From assembly GCA_014607495.2 (NCBI GenBank), contig CP053161.1, positions 6,891,115 to 6,955,114 of the forward strand: a stretch of 64,000 nucleotides of DNA, given 5' to 3'. Under the pieces are notes generated by a model. The model was not told where the DNA came from, ran no database searches, and saw only the letters and a program-made list of their open reading frames with translations. The DNA comes from Carposina sasakii (taxonomy: Eukaryota > Arthropoda > Insecta > Lepidoptera > Carposinidae). Every line of letters starts with the position of its first letter. Position 1 is the stretch's first letter. Below are positions 23,850 through 35,299 of the stretch, piece by piece. The position numbers and the translations under genes were made by a program.

Positions 23850-25122
23850 CAGTGAAACCTGGTTAAGTGAGACCTCAAGGGACCTGCAATATTGTTTCAC
23901 TTATTGAGGTATTCTATTTACCTAGTGTCTCAGATATCCAGGTATAAATAAATATCTGACTCATTTACAGAGGGTTCCACTAATAAAGGTTACAATACAG
24001 GATATTTCAGTTATAGAGGTGCGATCATTAAATAAAATGGCAATAAAAAAATATAAATGAATTTTAATTAAAACAAAATTAATAGAGGTAATCATACAAA
24101 TGAAATAAACAAAAATATTCAAGCGTATTAGAAATATGGAAACAAAATGTATCAATTATAAAAATCTGTCATTTTAGTTTGTCTTTTAGAAGTATCAGCC
24201 ATAATTTTATCAAATATGCTTTGGTCACTAATTGATGACATTTCAAAATAACTGTGCAAAGTTTCTAATGCTTTTACTGCTTCGCGTTGAGAATTTTTTA
24301 CTACATTTACTACCGCGCCCATTTCATCGTCATCTTCTTCATTTTCCAACGAAAAAGACGAGAAGGCATGAACAATCTCGCTATCATTAAGTTTTATTTA
24401 TTTATTTATTTGACATATTTACAGGACATAAATATTACATCTTATTATATTTTTTTTACTGTAACCTTACTTATCTACATCCAAATTACAAATATGCATC
24501 ATCATTCAAACTAAATTAAATCAAGTCCAATAAATCAAATTAAAAGTTCTCCTGAAACTATTAAATTGTCGTCGACGTTAATAAAATCTTTGGATGTTGG
24601 CTGTTGATTATTGTCGTTGCTGATGGCTAGGTTCCGGATCAGTTTCTAAATTATCGTCTTCCTCTTGTAAGAACACACAAACTTCATTGCGTGTCTTCCC
24701 ACTTTCATAAAAGGATATTAACTTCAGTTTTTCACATAATAATAAAGATAGTAGCTTTCGTTTTGACATTTTACAAATGAACATCCATATGACAGTAGAG
24801 TAAAACTAAAACTGAAGGTCGTGATGACTCAAAATTACTTACGTAGTTTAGTGCGGAATTTGCGGGTAGAATAAGAATAAGTAAGTAAACAAATAAAACG
24901 TTGTTATCTCAGTTACAGAGGTTTATGCATATAAAATTCACTCGCTGTCTCAATTATAGAGGTAACTAATGATGATAAATCGAAAGAATGAATCCCAGAT
25001 ATAAGGGTTTGCTTCATCCCACTAATAGGGGTAATTCAGTGCCAACGTGTTGGGACCTCAGCATGAGTTCCAGTTATGGAGGTTTCTCACTTATCCAGGT
25101 CCCACTTAACCAAGTTTCACTG
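23850..25122 (-). mobile_element. internally deleted Tigger/CENP-B-type DNA transposon
   Basis: The ends are inverted repeats (CAGTGAAACCTGGTTAAGTG and its near complement CACTTAACCAAGTTTCACTG), flanked by TA on both sides. On the minus strand it encodes the start of a CENP-B-like helix-turn-helix protein at about 24,769-24,600 (MSKRKLLSLLLCEKLKLI, YESGKTRNEV). It also encodes the C-terminus of a Tigger transposase at 24,349-24,152 (EAVKALETLHSYFE ... QTKMTDFYN). The DDE core between them is missing, so the element cannot move itself. A TTTATTTATTTATTTGACAT fragment at about 24,390-24,500 looks like a nested insertion. Confidence 0.85.
24152..24349 (-). pseudogene. C-terminal remnant of a Tigger-type transposase
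   Basis: The 65-codon ORF has the typical tail of this family. It starts with an acidic run (MENEEDDDEMG) and continues with the helix EAVKALETLHSYFE. It ends with a Lys/Gln segment and a terminal TDFYN, comparable to the TDFF ending common in Tigger and jerky-like proteins. The catalytic DDE domain that should precede it is absent from the element. The element's N-terminal helix-turn-helix lies about 250 bases further along the minus strand's 5' side and ends in a stop. Confidence 0.8.
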
Positions 25123-25124
25123 TA

Positions 25125-26383
25125 TAATGTAAAATGGCGACTGAGGAAACAGCTGAACTTACTTTATAAAACATTCTAAAGGAATGGCAAAGGAATTTTT
25201 TAATCACGTAGAGTTGGCTACGTGATTAAAATGCTGATGTTTGAATTACTATTTGTTTGAAAGTTTTTTTAGAAAAACACATTGTTACTTCTTAGAAAAT
25301 AATAAAAAATGTGTTTCGTGCAAAATTATAAAGACATACTCGGCGTGCAAAGCTAAAGAGATATAAATGGAATACAATATAAATTATTTTACTACAGAAT
25401 TGGCTGTATGGTAGTTCATTTCTGCCAACCTAATATTTATTGCAGTTTGACAGTTCGTTTGCTGGCTGATCATTTTGCGAACTTTACATACCTAATACGA
25501 AAAAATGACAAATGTATGAGGCAAAGACGATTTTATCGCTTTGCTTCTGCTTGATTGCTTTGGCTCTGCTATTGCTCTTAGCTAATACGAATTTAACATT
25601 TAAATGCGAAAATTGTGCAAAATTCGCTCAATGGTGAAGGACTTGCGAACGGTCGTTTATATACATTCATATTTAACCCCATAACTGCATGATGTATTAG
25701 CTAAGTAAAAAAATATATTTTTTTTATAAAAGCTATTAGGTACCTAATTTACAAATAGCAAATCCAAATAATATAAGAATAAAAGAAAAAAACCAAAGTA
25801 TCACAAAACAGCGATAATGAGAGTATGACTTCCTAAAATATAGCCTACCAAGAAATCTACTTTTTGAATTTCAATCATAATTTGTAAGAGATTTATTTTC
25901 AGGAACCATATTATAATTATTATGATTTCGGTCCATAAGCACCAAAGGTTTTAAACCTGTGCGTATTCCGAGGTAAGTAGGTACTTAAATGATCAGTGAG
26001 ATTAGCTAACTCATCACCTGTTCTCTCAGGTCCTTAGTCGGCAATAACGACATACGAAGAAGAACGTACATAGTTCATGTAATTAAATTTGTAATAGCCA
26101 CGTTATACCTTTTCAATTTTCTAAGGAACTGTAGTGAAGGGACTGACAACACTGAACTTTGTAAAAAGAAAAAACAATTGTCTATGGTTTGACAATACGG
26201 AAAGATTTGCAAAATGTGCAACGATTGAAATCACCATGATATTACTGATTATAATAGTTTAATCTAAGTGATTTTAACAATATTGACTGAAAACAAAGTG
26301 CTAATGTCGTTTTTTATTGCTAGCTGCAGTGTGAACTTAAATATATTGTTTAAATTGTGTAAATAATCGGCATCCGTACCACC
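25125..26383. other. intergenic sequence including the PNISR promoter and 5' UTR
   Basis: No exon was recognised between the transposon and the PNISR start. The PNISR 5' UTR and promoter must lie in the last few hundred bases. No clear TATA box or initiator could be chosen. Confidence 0.4.
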
Positions 26384-29300
26384 ATGTTCTCTGGAAAAGA
26401 TGCGACACATCCTTCGTATCCCACGCAATGGGCTTTAAATCCAAATGCGTATCAAAATATAGACTCTAGCCAAGTAGATTGGGCAGCATTAGCGCAACAA
26501 TGGATTGCTATGAAAGAAGCAGCTGCTATCGTAGCGGCGCCTCCACCGCCGTCTATGAAGCCCGACGCGGAAGAAGGGGAAGCTCCCATGGAAGTGGAAA
26601 ACACCGACAATAACTCGGATGGACTAATCCCAGGGGCTAATAATGCAGATTGGAACAATGACTCTAATTCCTGGGGTGCAAATTGGAACCAATGGGGTGA
26701 GAATTATATTTTTTTTAATTGAGCTTCAGAGCAAAATTTTTTACAGAAGCAATCCTGTTAAGTTTGTAATTTATGTAGTTTTAATTTGTAAGTCATTAGA
26801 CCTCTATTTACATTAACTATTTAATATCATGGGCATTTTCTTTATATTTCCTTCAATTTAGGATCATTTTCATTAATTAATGAACAAATGAGTAAATAAC
26901 ATGGGGCTGGAAGATGCTAATTCATAAAGTTTTATTTTACGTAATTATACATGCTAGTTAATCATGTATACTGCTTTTCTTTTCAGGTTGGGGTTGGCCA
27001 GGGGGAGCAGACTCTAAAATGGGAGCTGACCCCTCCATGGCACCCTTGATGGAAGGTTACAGTGTACCTACAGATGGAACACAGATGCCGGGGTAACTTC
27101 AAATGATTGTTATACTTTGAAATTATCTCAATATTCTCAAACTATTTAGTCTCAGAATTTACCCAATGAGAAAGAAAAGAAAAACTGTTTTGTTTGCAAC
27201 TGATCACTCTGTTGTGATCAGTGACAATAGCTTTCAGATCAGAGCTTCGAGTTAAATCAGTTCCATATTTGACATGTTAATTGGTACAAATGGAGATGGA
27301 TGGAAACTAGCAACTCACTTATTAGTAAATCTAGATTAAGATTTCGGCGGGAAAAGCTGGAAGGGTGCAGGTGTAATTTTCTTGTGAAAATAAAAAAATA
27401 TTTGTAAATGGCTTGCATGTGTCCGTAAAGTGATGTTTTCTGGCAGATAAGTTATATTTTGATTACTTGTGATGTGAATCTAGTGTGTGCATGGTTTTTT
27501 ATATGCAGGTAAGCCGAGTAAAACTTTAGCCGGAATATGATGTCTTCATGGGCCCATGTAATTTTTTACTTCAATAATTTTTTATTTTGACTAACTTTAC
27601 ACTTGTTCTTGAGGATTTTCCCGATGTTTTAATTCATGGTCATCATTATTATCCATCATAAATTCAGAAATCATTTACCAAAGACAATGGCTTAGTTCCC
27701 CTTGCCTTTCCTTCAGGATAAACTAAACAAAACAAAAAAAAAACTAGATTACTCCAGATCTCCACTCTAAGACTTTTTACAGAACAAAGTTTATTTTGTT
27801 TGTTTAAAGTGCTTATACTTAATATTATATCTTACCAACTTATTCTGATAGTAATAGTTCAGTATCTCAAAAATATTTCAAATGTCTAATTCTACTAATA
27901 TCTACAATTTATTCTTCATCAGCTACAACACAGGTGCGGGCCCCACATTTCAGCATGGCTACTGGACAGCACCACAAGAGCAGACTAACACCAGTCGAAG
28001 CAGCAGCCGCACCAGCCACGGCCGCAGGTCTAAGAGCAAGAACAGAGACAAATCCAGCAGGAGCAGACCCTCTAGGTAAGGAACTGTGGAATCATAGCTA
28101 AAACCTACTTTTATTACAAGACATAAATTAGTTCAGGCAGAAGATTTAGCTGATTTTAACCACTGGTATCAAAACAAATAAAAGGGACAATAAAGAACCA
28201 TGTGGAGGTCATTATTTAGCTGTGGACTTAGAAATGTTGGTTATTTCAATGCTGTGTTGTGCTCCTATCTGCATCACCACTCTTCTCTGTAACAAATTTA
28301 CAGTGAGGTTTAATGGATTTCAGTGATATACAATATTCTTATATGCTGTCCTATACTGAGGCTGGACTTTACTTGAAAACATGAGCTGCATCTCCTTCCA
28401 CGCATGTTGTAAGTGTTGGCTAGGGTATTTAGGGGCATTCTCTCAAGTGATGAGCTAGCAACTTGTGACTTATATTTTACATCTGACCACATTATGCCTA
28501 AATGGATGTAACATCCCCTTCATTAGTTCACTGACTAAGGACCTAGCAGCTATAAATTAAATCTGTTTTGTACATATGTATACATCTGTACACTTTAGGA
28601 ACACATTTATCATATCTTCCAAAACTTAAGATCTTACAGGGACAAAGCACCGATAGCCCCTGTGATTGACCCGATAGCTTCAACTCCTGATATGGCTTCA
28701 TCCACAATTGATGCGGCCAAGAGGAGACAGCTGCCATTATGGATTAGAGAAGGTACATGATCATTATTTATATAATGTAAACTGTTAATCTCATACCATT
28801 TGAGTTAGATTCAATAAAATGAATGTACCTAATTGAGTTATTTAAATCTTTCTAGGTCTTGAAAAAATGGAACGCGAGAAACAGAGGGCAATAGAACGTG
28901 AACAGGAAAAGAAGGCAAGAGAAGAAGCAGAAGCGGAGAAGAAGAAATTAGAAGAAGAAGAGTTAGAGAGACTCAGAGCAGCCGCAGCAGCTGGAGGCCA
29001 GCCTATGTTACCGGCCAAGAGTAAATTTGTAAGTTCATTTATTTTATTTTAACTATAAATATCAAGAAAATAACCTTAGGGCCGATTTTTACAAACGTCA
29101 GATAGCCTATCAGAGGAATTACACTGGCGCTGAAGCTCCGCCCCTATCATGACGTCATGGCTTCACAATTGCCACACAACTCACTTCATAGTCCCTCCTC
29201 CTCTTTTATACCTTCTTCGTGGATTATACATATAACAAGAGATTAAGCTCTACTTAGCTCTAAATCCATTGATCTTTAATAATAATAAGTCCTTTATTTC

Positions 29301-32300
29301 CAGTAGAAGAGTACAACATATTTTACATTAACAATTATACTTCAATTAGTTATAGAATGTCTCTTAAACTGGTGTGCCTCGTGGCATAGGCCTCTTCCAA
29401 CGATTTCCACTGTTGCCTATCTCAGGCAACCCTTCTCCAGAGAGTTCCCACCGTTAGCTTCAAATCATCTGATGTGTTGTCTTCCACAACTTCTTTTCCC
29501 TTCTCTCGGGTACCAGTCTGTGACTGCCTTGCTCCACTTGATCTATAATAAGTATTGAGCAAATATTCTTCAGTATAAACTATTAATTATGCATGATAAA
29601 CTGGGTTTCTACCTTAGAAACCTTATATAGAAAGTATAATGAAGACAGTGAAAAACATACAAAAGCGCCGTACACCCTATCTGTCAGCACGCCCTAGCCT
29701 GTCAGTTACATTAAGCGTATTAGCGGCCTGTTATTGTACGTTTCATTAAATAGTTCCAATGCCTGCTTTCGGAACTAACATTTTTTGTATGCTGTCAAGC
29801 AGAAAATGGGGTCATATACATAGTAACTAGCCATCATCCATCAGAACTGTTGAAACAGACATTAACCTACCCTTGCAGGATTCGGACTCCGAGCCAGAAG
29901 ACGTTAGCGAGGACAAAGAGGACGTCCCCCCCCTCCGCCCGCGCTGTCCGCCGAGCCTGCGCCGCCGCCCTCCCCGCCGCGACGCTCGCGGGAGGAAATC
30001 ATGCAGGAAGTGGTAACTATATTCACTGTTTATATCTACAGCGCTGATAGCCCAGTGGTTAAGACGTGCCCCTTTCAAGCGGTGGGCGTAAGTTCGATCC
30101 CAGTCACGGACCCCTGTACTTTTAACAATGAATTCATTTCACGTTGTAAAATTAGCTCATGCCTCGGAAAGCACGTTTTAAGATATGTACATAACAGGGT
30201 TCGAAGTTGATAATTATCATTGACTAGCAGCCGCCCACGACTTCGTCCGCGTGAGGGGGCGTTGTACCCGTGCGAAGCCGGGCAGGTTGTTGTATAGACT
30301 GTAGCCTTCCTTGGTAAATGGGCTATCTAACACTGAAAGAATTTTTCAAATCAGACCAGTAGTTCCTGAGATTAGCGCGTTCAAACAAACAAACAAACAA
30401 ACTCTTCAGCTTTATAATATTAGTATAGATAATGCTAAATATACCTTGATAAATTATCTTTGATAATTATAAAAATCAAACACTAAAATATTCTTAGTTT
30501 ATTTACGTATCCAATGGCGTAAAACATGAAAAAAAAAATGTTTGATGAGATAAGTGCAAAATACCTTTTCTTCACATACATTCTTAATTTTATTTGACGC
30601 CATAAAAACAAACTCTGAATTAAATTGTATATTTCTCACATTATTCTTTGCTGTTTATTTAATAATGTCGAAAAATTGAGACCCTCTTTGGGATAAATAT
30701 ATTATCTTTTAAATAAATCAAATTTCAAGAAGAAATGAAAAATCAACTAGGTTAATTATCGGATAATTATCAGATAATTATCGGATTTCGAACCCTGGTA
30801 AGTAGTAATAATAATTTGACGACGAACGATTTGAATTTGACGAATAATTTGAATAGGTGTAGTTTGTAGTGACCCTGCCTGCGACGCCATAGGTCCTGGG
30901 TTCGAATCCCGGTAGGTGCATACATTGATATAATGAATATTGATGTTTGTTTCCGAGTCATGCGTTTTTCTATACTTATCTATGTATTTATATACCGTTG
31001 CTTAGTACCTACGACACAAGACCTTAGGGATCTTACCGTGGGACCAGGTTAATGTGTTGTAAAGTGTGTGAATATTTATTTATTTACACAGATGCAGTCA
31101 GTGCGTCGCTCGCTCACAGAAATCCTGCTTGAGGTTACCGACAGAGAGATACAAACGGTGAGCCAAGAAGAGTTGGCCCGGTATAACGCAGCACAAGGTA
31201 TTACCCCACACCTTTCACACGCGGACCTCTCAAGAATATACCTCGCGACCAAAACTGTGACAGATAGTGTTTTTCCACGAATAACTGTGTTATGTGCATA
31301 CTGTGTATTATTTACGTTGTTCTTTCATCTAACAGAGTCTTTTTCAGATACATTGTGGTTGAGATTAATGTTGGTTTTATTTATATGGTAAAAGCTTCGC
31401 GACTCAACGCTATGAAGGCAAGCAAATCGAAGGCTCTCGCGTCTATCGCAAGCGGACTAGGTAAGGACCATTCTTTTAGACTCGTACACGGAAATGTCTC
31501 GCAAACTTGTCATTTTGTTGGACAGTTTTCTTCGACATTTTTCAAGGCAGATAGTTCTAAACGATGAATTAATTTGACGCTATCTTTATCTTAAAACTTG
31601 ACCAAGATAGAGACAGCATCAAGTTTATTATTCAAATAGTCCTATCTGACCAGAAAATTGGTCCTAAGACAAAAAGATTTCTTTCGTCAGTCGTACAAAT
31701 TTGCGATTCGTTTTCTTTTGAACGCATCTGGTGGAGATTTTAAAGTATGCCTATTACGTTACTTTTGGTTCTGTAAAGGTACTTACATACATAGCCACCA
31801 CATACGTCGCGATCGCTCCTTTTTATTTCAGCTGTGCTTCGTTAAATTATGATTATTGACATTCTTGTACGATACTCTCAAGCCTAAAATTTGTATTGCA
31901 CAAAATATAAGGAACGAATTGGTAAGAATGCGTATTATTATTTTTAGATGTCTTGTAATGCGATTTTAGATTTAAGTGTTTTTTTTTATGAAGGTACCTT
32001 TGACATGAATATTACTTATATTCCGGTACAATTTTTAGATATAAACTTGGAACTCGAAATTGACAAAATATCATACATTTTTTTTATCTTTATATCGTTG
32101 AGGCAGGACTTTTGTCACATCGGCGTCTTCATCGCCCCACACAATTTTTAAAATGATTTAGTTATCATTCCATTCTATATCAAAATTCAATGTTCGTTCA
32201 TCAACATCAGGTCAGGAAATTAAGTCAATCAGAATTTATTTTGACTTATTTGAGGTCAGGATCACATATAAATGCCAAATATACAAAGTTGGCAATATTT

Positions 32301-34732
32301 GCATACCTCGTACATAGTCAAAAGTGCCTTCAACTATACAATATACAAACCGCAGTAATCCCGTCACGCAGCGCTCTGTCCCTCAGGACTGGGAGCCTAC
32401 GAGAGCAGCAGCGAGGACTCAGCGACCGAGGACGATCCGAGACGTGTCCGACCAACAGTTACAGGTTTACTGCTTTTACTAGGGGCCACGTGCGACCACT
32501 TGTGTGCCTGTTATATTCTGATGTACAAGCTGTTTGCCTGGCAAGTATCATCGAAATCAGTTCAGTAGTTTTTGCGTGAAAGAGTAACAAACACACACAC
32601 ACACACGTATTGTGTCCATAGATCCATCCTCACAAACTTTCGCATTTATAATTTTACTAGCGGACTTCCACGACTCCGTTTCATCAAAATCCATTCAGTA
32701 GTTTTGGCGTGAAAGAGCAACAAAAATTCTTACAGTCATTCATCCTCACAAACTTTAGCATTAATAATTTAATATTTAGTAGGATTTCATGGCCTTGTCT
32801 TATCCTTCAACTGGAACCTTGGTTTAAACTCGAAGTATAACTCGGACTATTACCATATCTACATGCACTCACATGTGGTCCAGGACTGTGTTCCCAAAAT
32901 AGGTTAGCGAGCCTGTTGGATCAAGAAGGAGAAACAGCCACGTATAGCATATGGAAACAAAATTAAAAAGATCAGTCACTGTTGCTAGGTCATTGCTAGA
33001 GAGAACATCCCTTATTTTCTTAGTCATCTCTTACGACATGTACGAAAGGTGATGCAGCTGATGTATTCTAGTAAAACCTGATATGTTTCGTCAATTTAAA
33101 ACTTAAGCTACTGCACTCCATTGGCCATTTACAGGATTGTTGGCATCTCACAATGTGAAGTCATATTCGAGGCTTTTTCATGTTGTACCTACTGATTTTG
33201 CATTTTACATTGGTAACTCGTGGACATTTTTAACTATACCTTGGTAACAATGTCCTGAAAAGAAGTTAAGAATCATTATTGGAAAGCACTTCTTTCACGG
33301 TAATGGCGTCACAACCAAACATTTGTTCTATACAACTCCGACTAATCCATCAGGACATAATAAAACGCAAGCGCTCGGACTTCGAGCGGACATCCCGCGA
33401 GATCGAGGCCGAGGTGCGACGCGCCGAGCTGCGGGAGGAGGGCGAGTCGGCGCGGGACATACGGGATGCGGCGCGGGACATGCGGGACGCGGCGCGGGAC
33501 ACGGCCGGCGCGACGCGGGACACGCCCGAGCCCGCGCGGGACACGCCTGACGGGCCGCGGGTCTTATCCAGTGAGTATCGATCTTTGGGCATGTTCCCAT
33601 ACAACTTCGTCTGACGCCCCGCCCCCTGACTACTTAATTTTGCAGTAGCAAAGCCGAAGCAGCGCGATAATCGAGTGTATGTGTGTGCTTGAGCGAGGTG
33701 CGGGGCGCGGGAGGATGCCGAACGCTCGTTGCGCGCACGCACACACACTCAATTATCGCGATCGCGCTGCTTCGGCTTTGCTATTGCAAGTTACGTAATC
33801 AAGGGGCCCTTTGACAATCAATGATCTTATAACGCTCCCATTTTGGAGGTTCCCAAACTTATTCGTCTCAGTTCCAGTCTTTGAAAATCTGTTATTTTTG
33901 TAGTCCCCCATTATGTTCGCCTTAAAAACCTCGATAACAAATTAATAAGGCCCGACACTTTACCCTCCCCCACTTAGGTCTCCACAAGTGGCTTTATTAC
34001 CTAACTATTAGTGTAAAGATTTTTTAAATAATTTTTGCACTTATTTTATATTCAACATCTTTTTTATTTTCAGGATCATCAGCGACTCCCCCACCCATAG
34101 AAAGCGATACTCCGGAAAAACCTCCCGATCGTCGCAACTCAAGGGACCAAAAGAACCATAAGTCAGGCGACCGAGACGTGGCTAGAAAGCTCGATATCAT
34201 CCTAGAAGAGAGAACGAGGCGGCTTAGCAAGCGCGACCTCACTCCAAGTCCACAACACAAACCCAACCACAAAGCGGAATCCTCTTCCACCAGCGATTCG
34301 GAGGAAGACTCGTCTTCCTCCATCAGCAAATCCTCGGACAGCGAAAAGGAAAAGCGGGCGAAGAAGCGAAAACGCAGAGACTCCAGCGAGGACTCGCGCA
34401 AAAAGTCCAAAAAGGATAAATCGAAAAAGGAAAAGTCGCACAGGTCCGACGAGAGGAAATCCAAGCACCGCGACGAAGAGCGATCAAAGTCAAAGAGGGA
34501 CAAGCGCGACGATCACTACGACAGGCGCAAGACGTCCAGAAGCCGGGATCATAAGGACAAGTATAGGGAGGAGTCCGAAGACAGGTCACGGAAACGTTCC
34601 AGAAGGTCTCGGTCCGCGAGCTACGAGTCGCGCGGCCGACGCCGGGAACACAAGTACGATAGGTATGAGCGGGCTAGGGACAGCGAGCGCCGCCGCTCCC
34701 GCAGCTCAAGCCGCCACAGGCATCGCCGGTGA
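26384..34732 (+). CDS. PNISR: PNISR, PNN-interacting serine/arginine-rich protein
   Basis: Eleven coding exons were traced: 26,384-26,696; 26,987-27,092; 27,923-28,075; 28,640-28,752; 28,856-29,028; 29,879-30,012; 31,092-31,197; 31,395-31,460; 32,387-32,464; 33,354-33,570; 34,074-34,732. The product has about 705 residues. The start, in the context CACCATGT, gives an N-terminus containing QVDWAALAQQWIAMKEAA, the family signature. The middle holds AAKRRQLPLWIREGLEKME, a Glu/Lys coiled coil, ILLEVTDREIQ and GLGLGAY. The end has an RD-repeat segment and a long RS/KR-rich tail, as expected for a nuclear speckle protein acting with pinin in splicing. Two places do not read cleanly: exon 6 needs one extra base in a C8 run at 29,926-29,933, and the exon 9-10 junction is off by one phase. 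Otherwise all joins use GT-AG and keep phase. Confidence 0.9.
28340..28500 (+). repeat. dispersed repeat in PNISR intron 3
   Basis: The words GCATCTCCTTCCACGCATG and GATGAGCTAGCAACTTGTGA recur at 54,375-54,530 (+). A degraded reverse copy lies near 32,985-33,060. The element is non-coding. Confidence 0.6.
29280..29560 (-). mobile_element. 3' end of a non-LTR retrotransposon
   Basis: On the minus strand the translation in shifting frames gives WSKAVTDWYPR, DDLKLTVGTLWRRVA and QWKSLEEAYATRHTSLRDIL followed by a stop. This resembles the C-terminal part of insect non-LTR reverse transcriptases. A short 3' UTR with GGAAATAAAGGACTTATTAT ends it at the plus-strand left border. It lies in PNISR intron 5. 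Confidence 0.7.
30043..30190 (+). mobile_element. 3'-truncated tRNA-derived SINE in PNISR intron 6
   Basis: It has the same head as the 3.8 kb SINE (GATAGCCCAGTGGTTAAGAC, then AAGTTCGATCCCAGTCACGG) but loses similarity after about 150 bases. It starts only about 30 bases after the PNISR exon 6 donor. Confidence 0.75.
30224..30429 (-). mobile_element. non-autonomous Helitron
   Basis: On the minus strand it begins TCTATACTAATATTATAAAG after an A. It ends with the GC-rich CGCGGACGAAGTCGTGGGCG region and CTAG before a T, the A-TC...CTAG-T arrangement of Helitrons. It has no coding capacity and lies in PNISR intron 6. Confidence 0.75.
30850..31083 (+). mobile_element. second-family tRNA-derived SINE abutting PNISR exon 7
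   Basis: A tRNA-like head carries box B as GGGTTCGAATCCCGG at about 30,898. The body contains TATTGATGTTTGTTTCCGAG and CACAAGACCTTAGGGATCTT, and the tail is ATTT repeats. A minus-strand copy of the same body lies at 51,158-51,404. The tail ends within about ten bases of the PNISR exon 7 acceptor. Confidence 0.8.
32537..32785 (-). mobile_element. two nested or tandem Helitron-like 5' fragments
   Basis: The phrase CAGTAGTTTTGGCGTGAAAG and the phrase CATCCTCACAAACTTTCGC each occur twice, separated by a short GC-rich CGGACTTCCACGACTCCG. These are the typical 5' halves of the window's Helitron-like elements. They lie in PNISR intron 9. Confidence 0.55.
33621..33810. mobile_element. palindromic MITE next to PNISR exon 10
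   Basis: GTAGCAAAGCCGAAGCAGCG at about 33,645 is mirrored by CGCTGCTTCGGCTTTGCTAT at about 33,767. The outer ends are CCCCCTGACTACTTAA and TTACGTAATCAAGGGG. The two arms flank a GC-rich loop. The element starts about 50 bases after the exon 10 donor and is GC-richer than the rest of the intron. Confidence 0.7.
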
Positions 34733-34905
34733 TCCACAGGTTACCATTGCAAAAGGTTGTATATTCTATTCCATTCTTTTTTCTTTTTAAAATTAGTTAC
34801 GCTAATTTTTGTAATAGTTAACTTTGATTTTGCAGGACCTAACGTATTTTTAAATTTTAATTAGGTTAATTTTAGATGTTTTGGAAAGCAAACTACATAT
34901 TAACG

Positions 34906-34911
34906 TAATAA
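34906..34911 (+). terminator. candidate PNISR poly(A) signal
   Basis: AATAAA lies 174 bases after the stop codon. A second AATAAA at about 35,294 could serve a longer transcript; a CTTGCAG acceptor-like site at about 35,199 could serve a 3' UTR intron. Confidence 0.45.
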
Positions 34912-35299
34912 ACATATTGTTTGCAATATTTCTGTATGTAGTACCTAGATATGAGAATGTCAGAAACAATTTTTTAGTATTAACCTAAATAGAGCTAAAA
35001 TCATACGAAATAAGAACTTTATACATATAGGTCTCTAAGAGCTAGGACCGTCAGGAAAATACTAAAATGATCAAAATGATAACTGGAAATTTCAGTGTCA
35101 GTGACATAGTGTAATTTCTGGACAACACAATAAAATTGTTGATGGCATTCTCTAAGATTCGGAGGCTGTGATATATTATGTTTATTTTTCTCTTGCAGGT
35201 GGTAGAAGCAGTAGTTCGCGATTGAAGTGTACATATTTTAGCGTTTGTGTATAATAGAGTAAAATATACACTATAGCATCATGCATTATTCCAATAAAT

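Noticed and set aside
31292..31567. 91-codon ORF overlapping PNISR exon 8
   Set aside because: Only the 66-base exon 31,395-31,460 in this stretch keeps phase with neighbouring exons; the remainder is intron.
33323..33748. Several long overlapping ORFs in other frames and on the minus strand
   Set aside because: They are shadows of PNISR exon 10, whose GC-rich RD-repeat sequence keeps all frames open.
34024..34589. Minus-strand ORFs of 88-159 codons
   Set aside because: They are antisense shadows of the PNISR RS-rich terminal exon; the Ser/Phe/Leu-rich products mirror the repeat codons.
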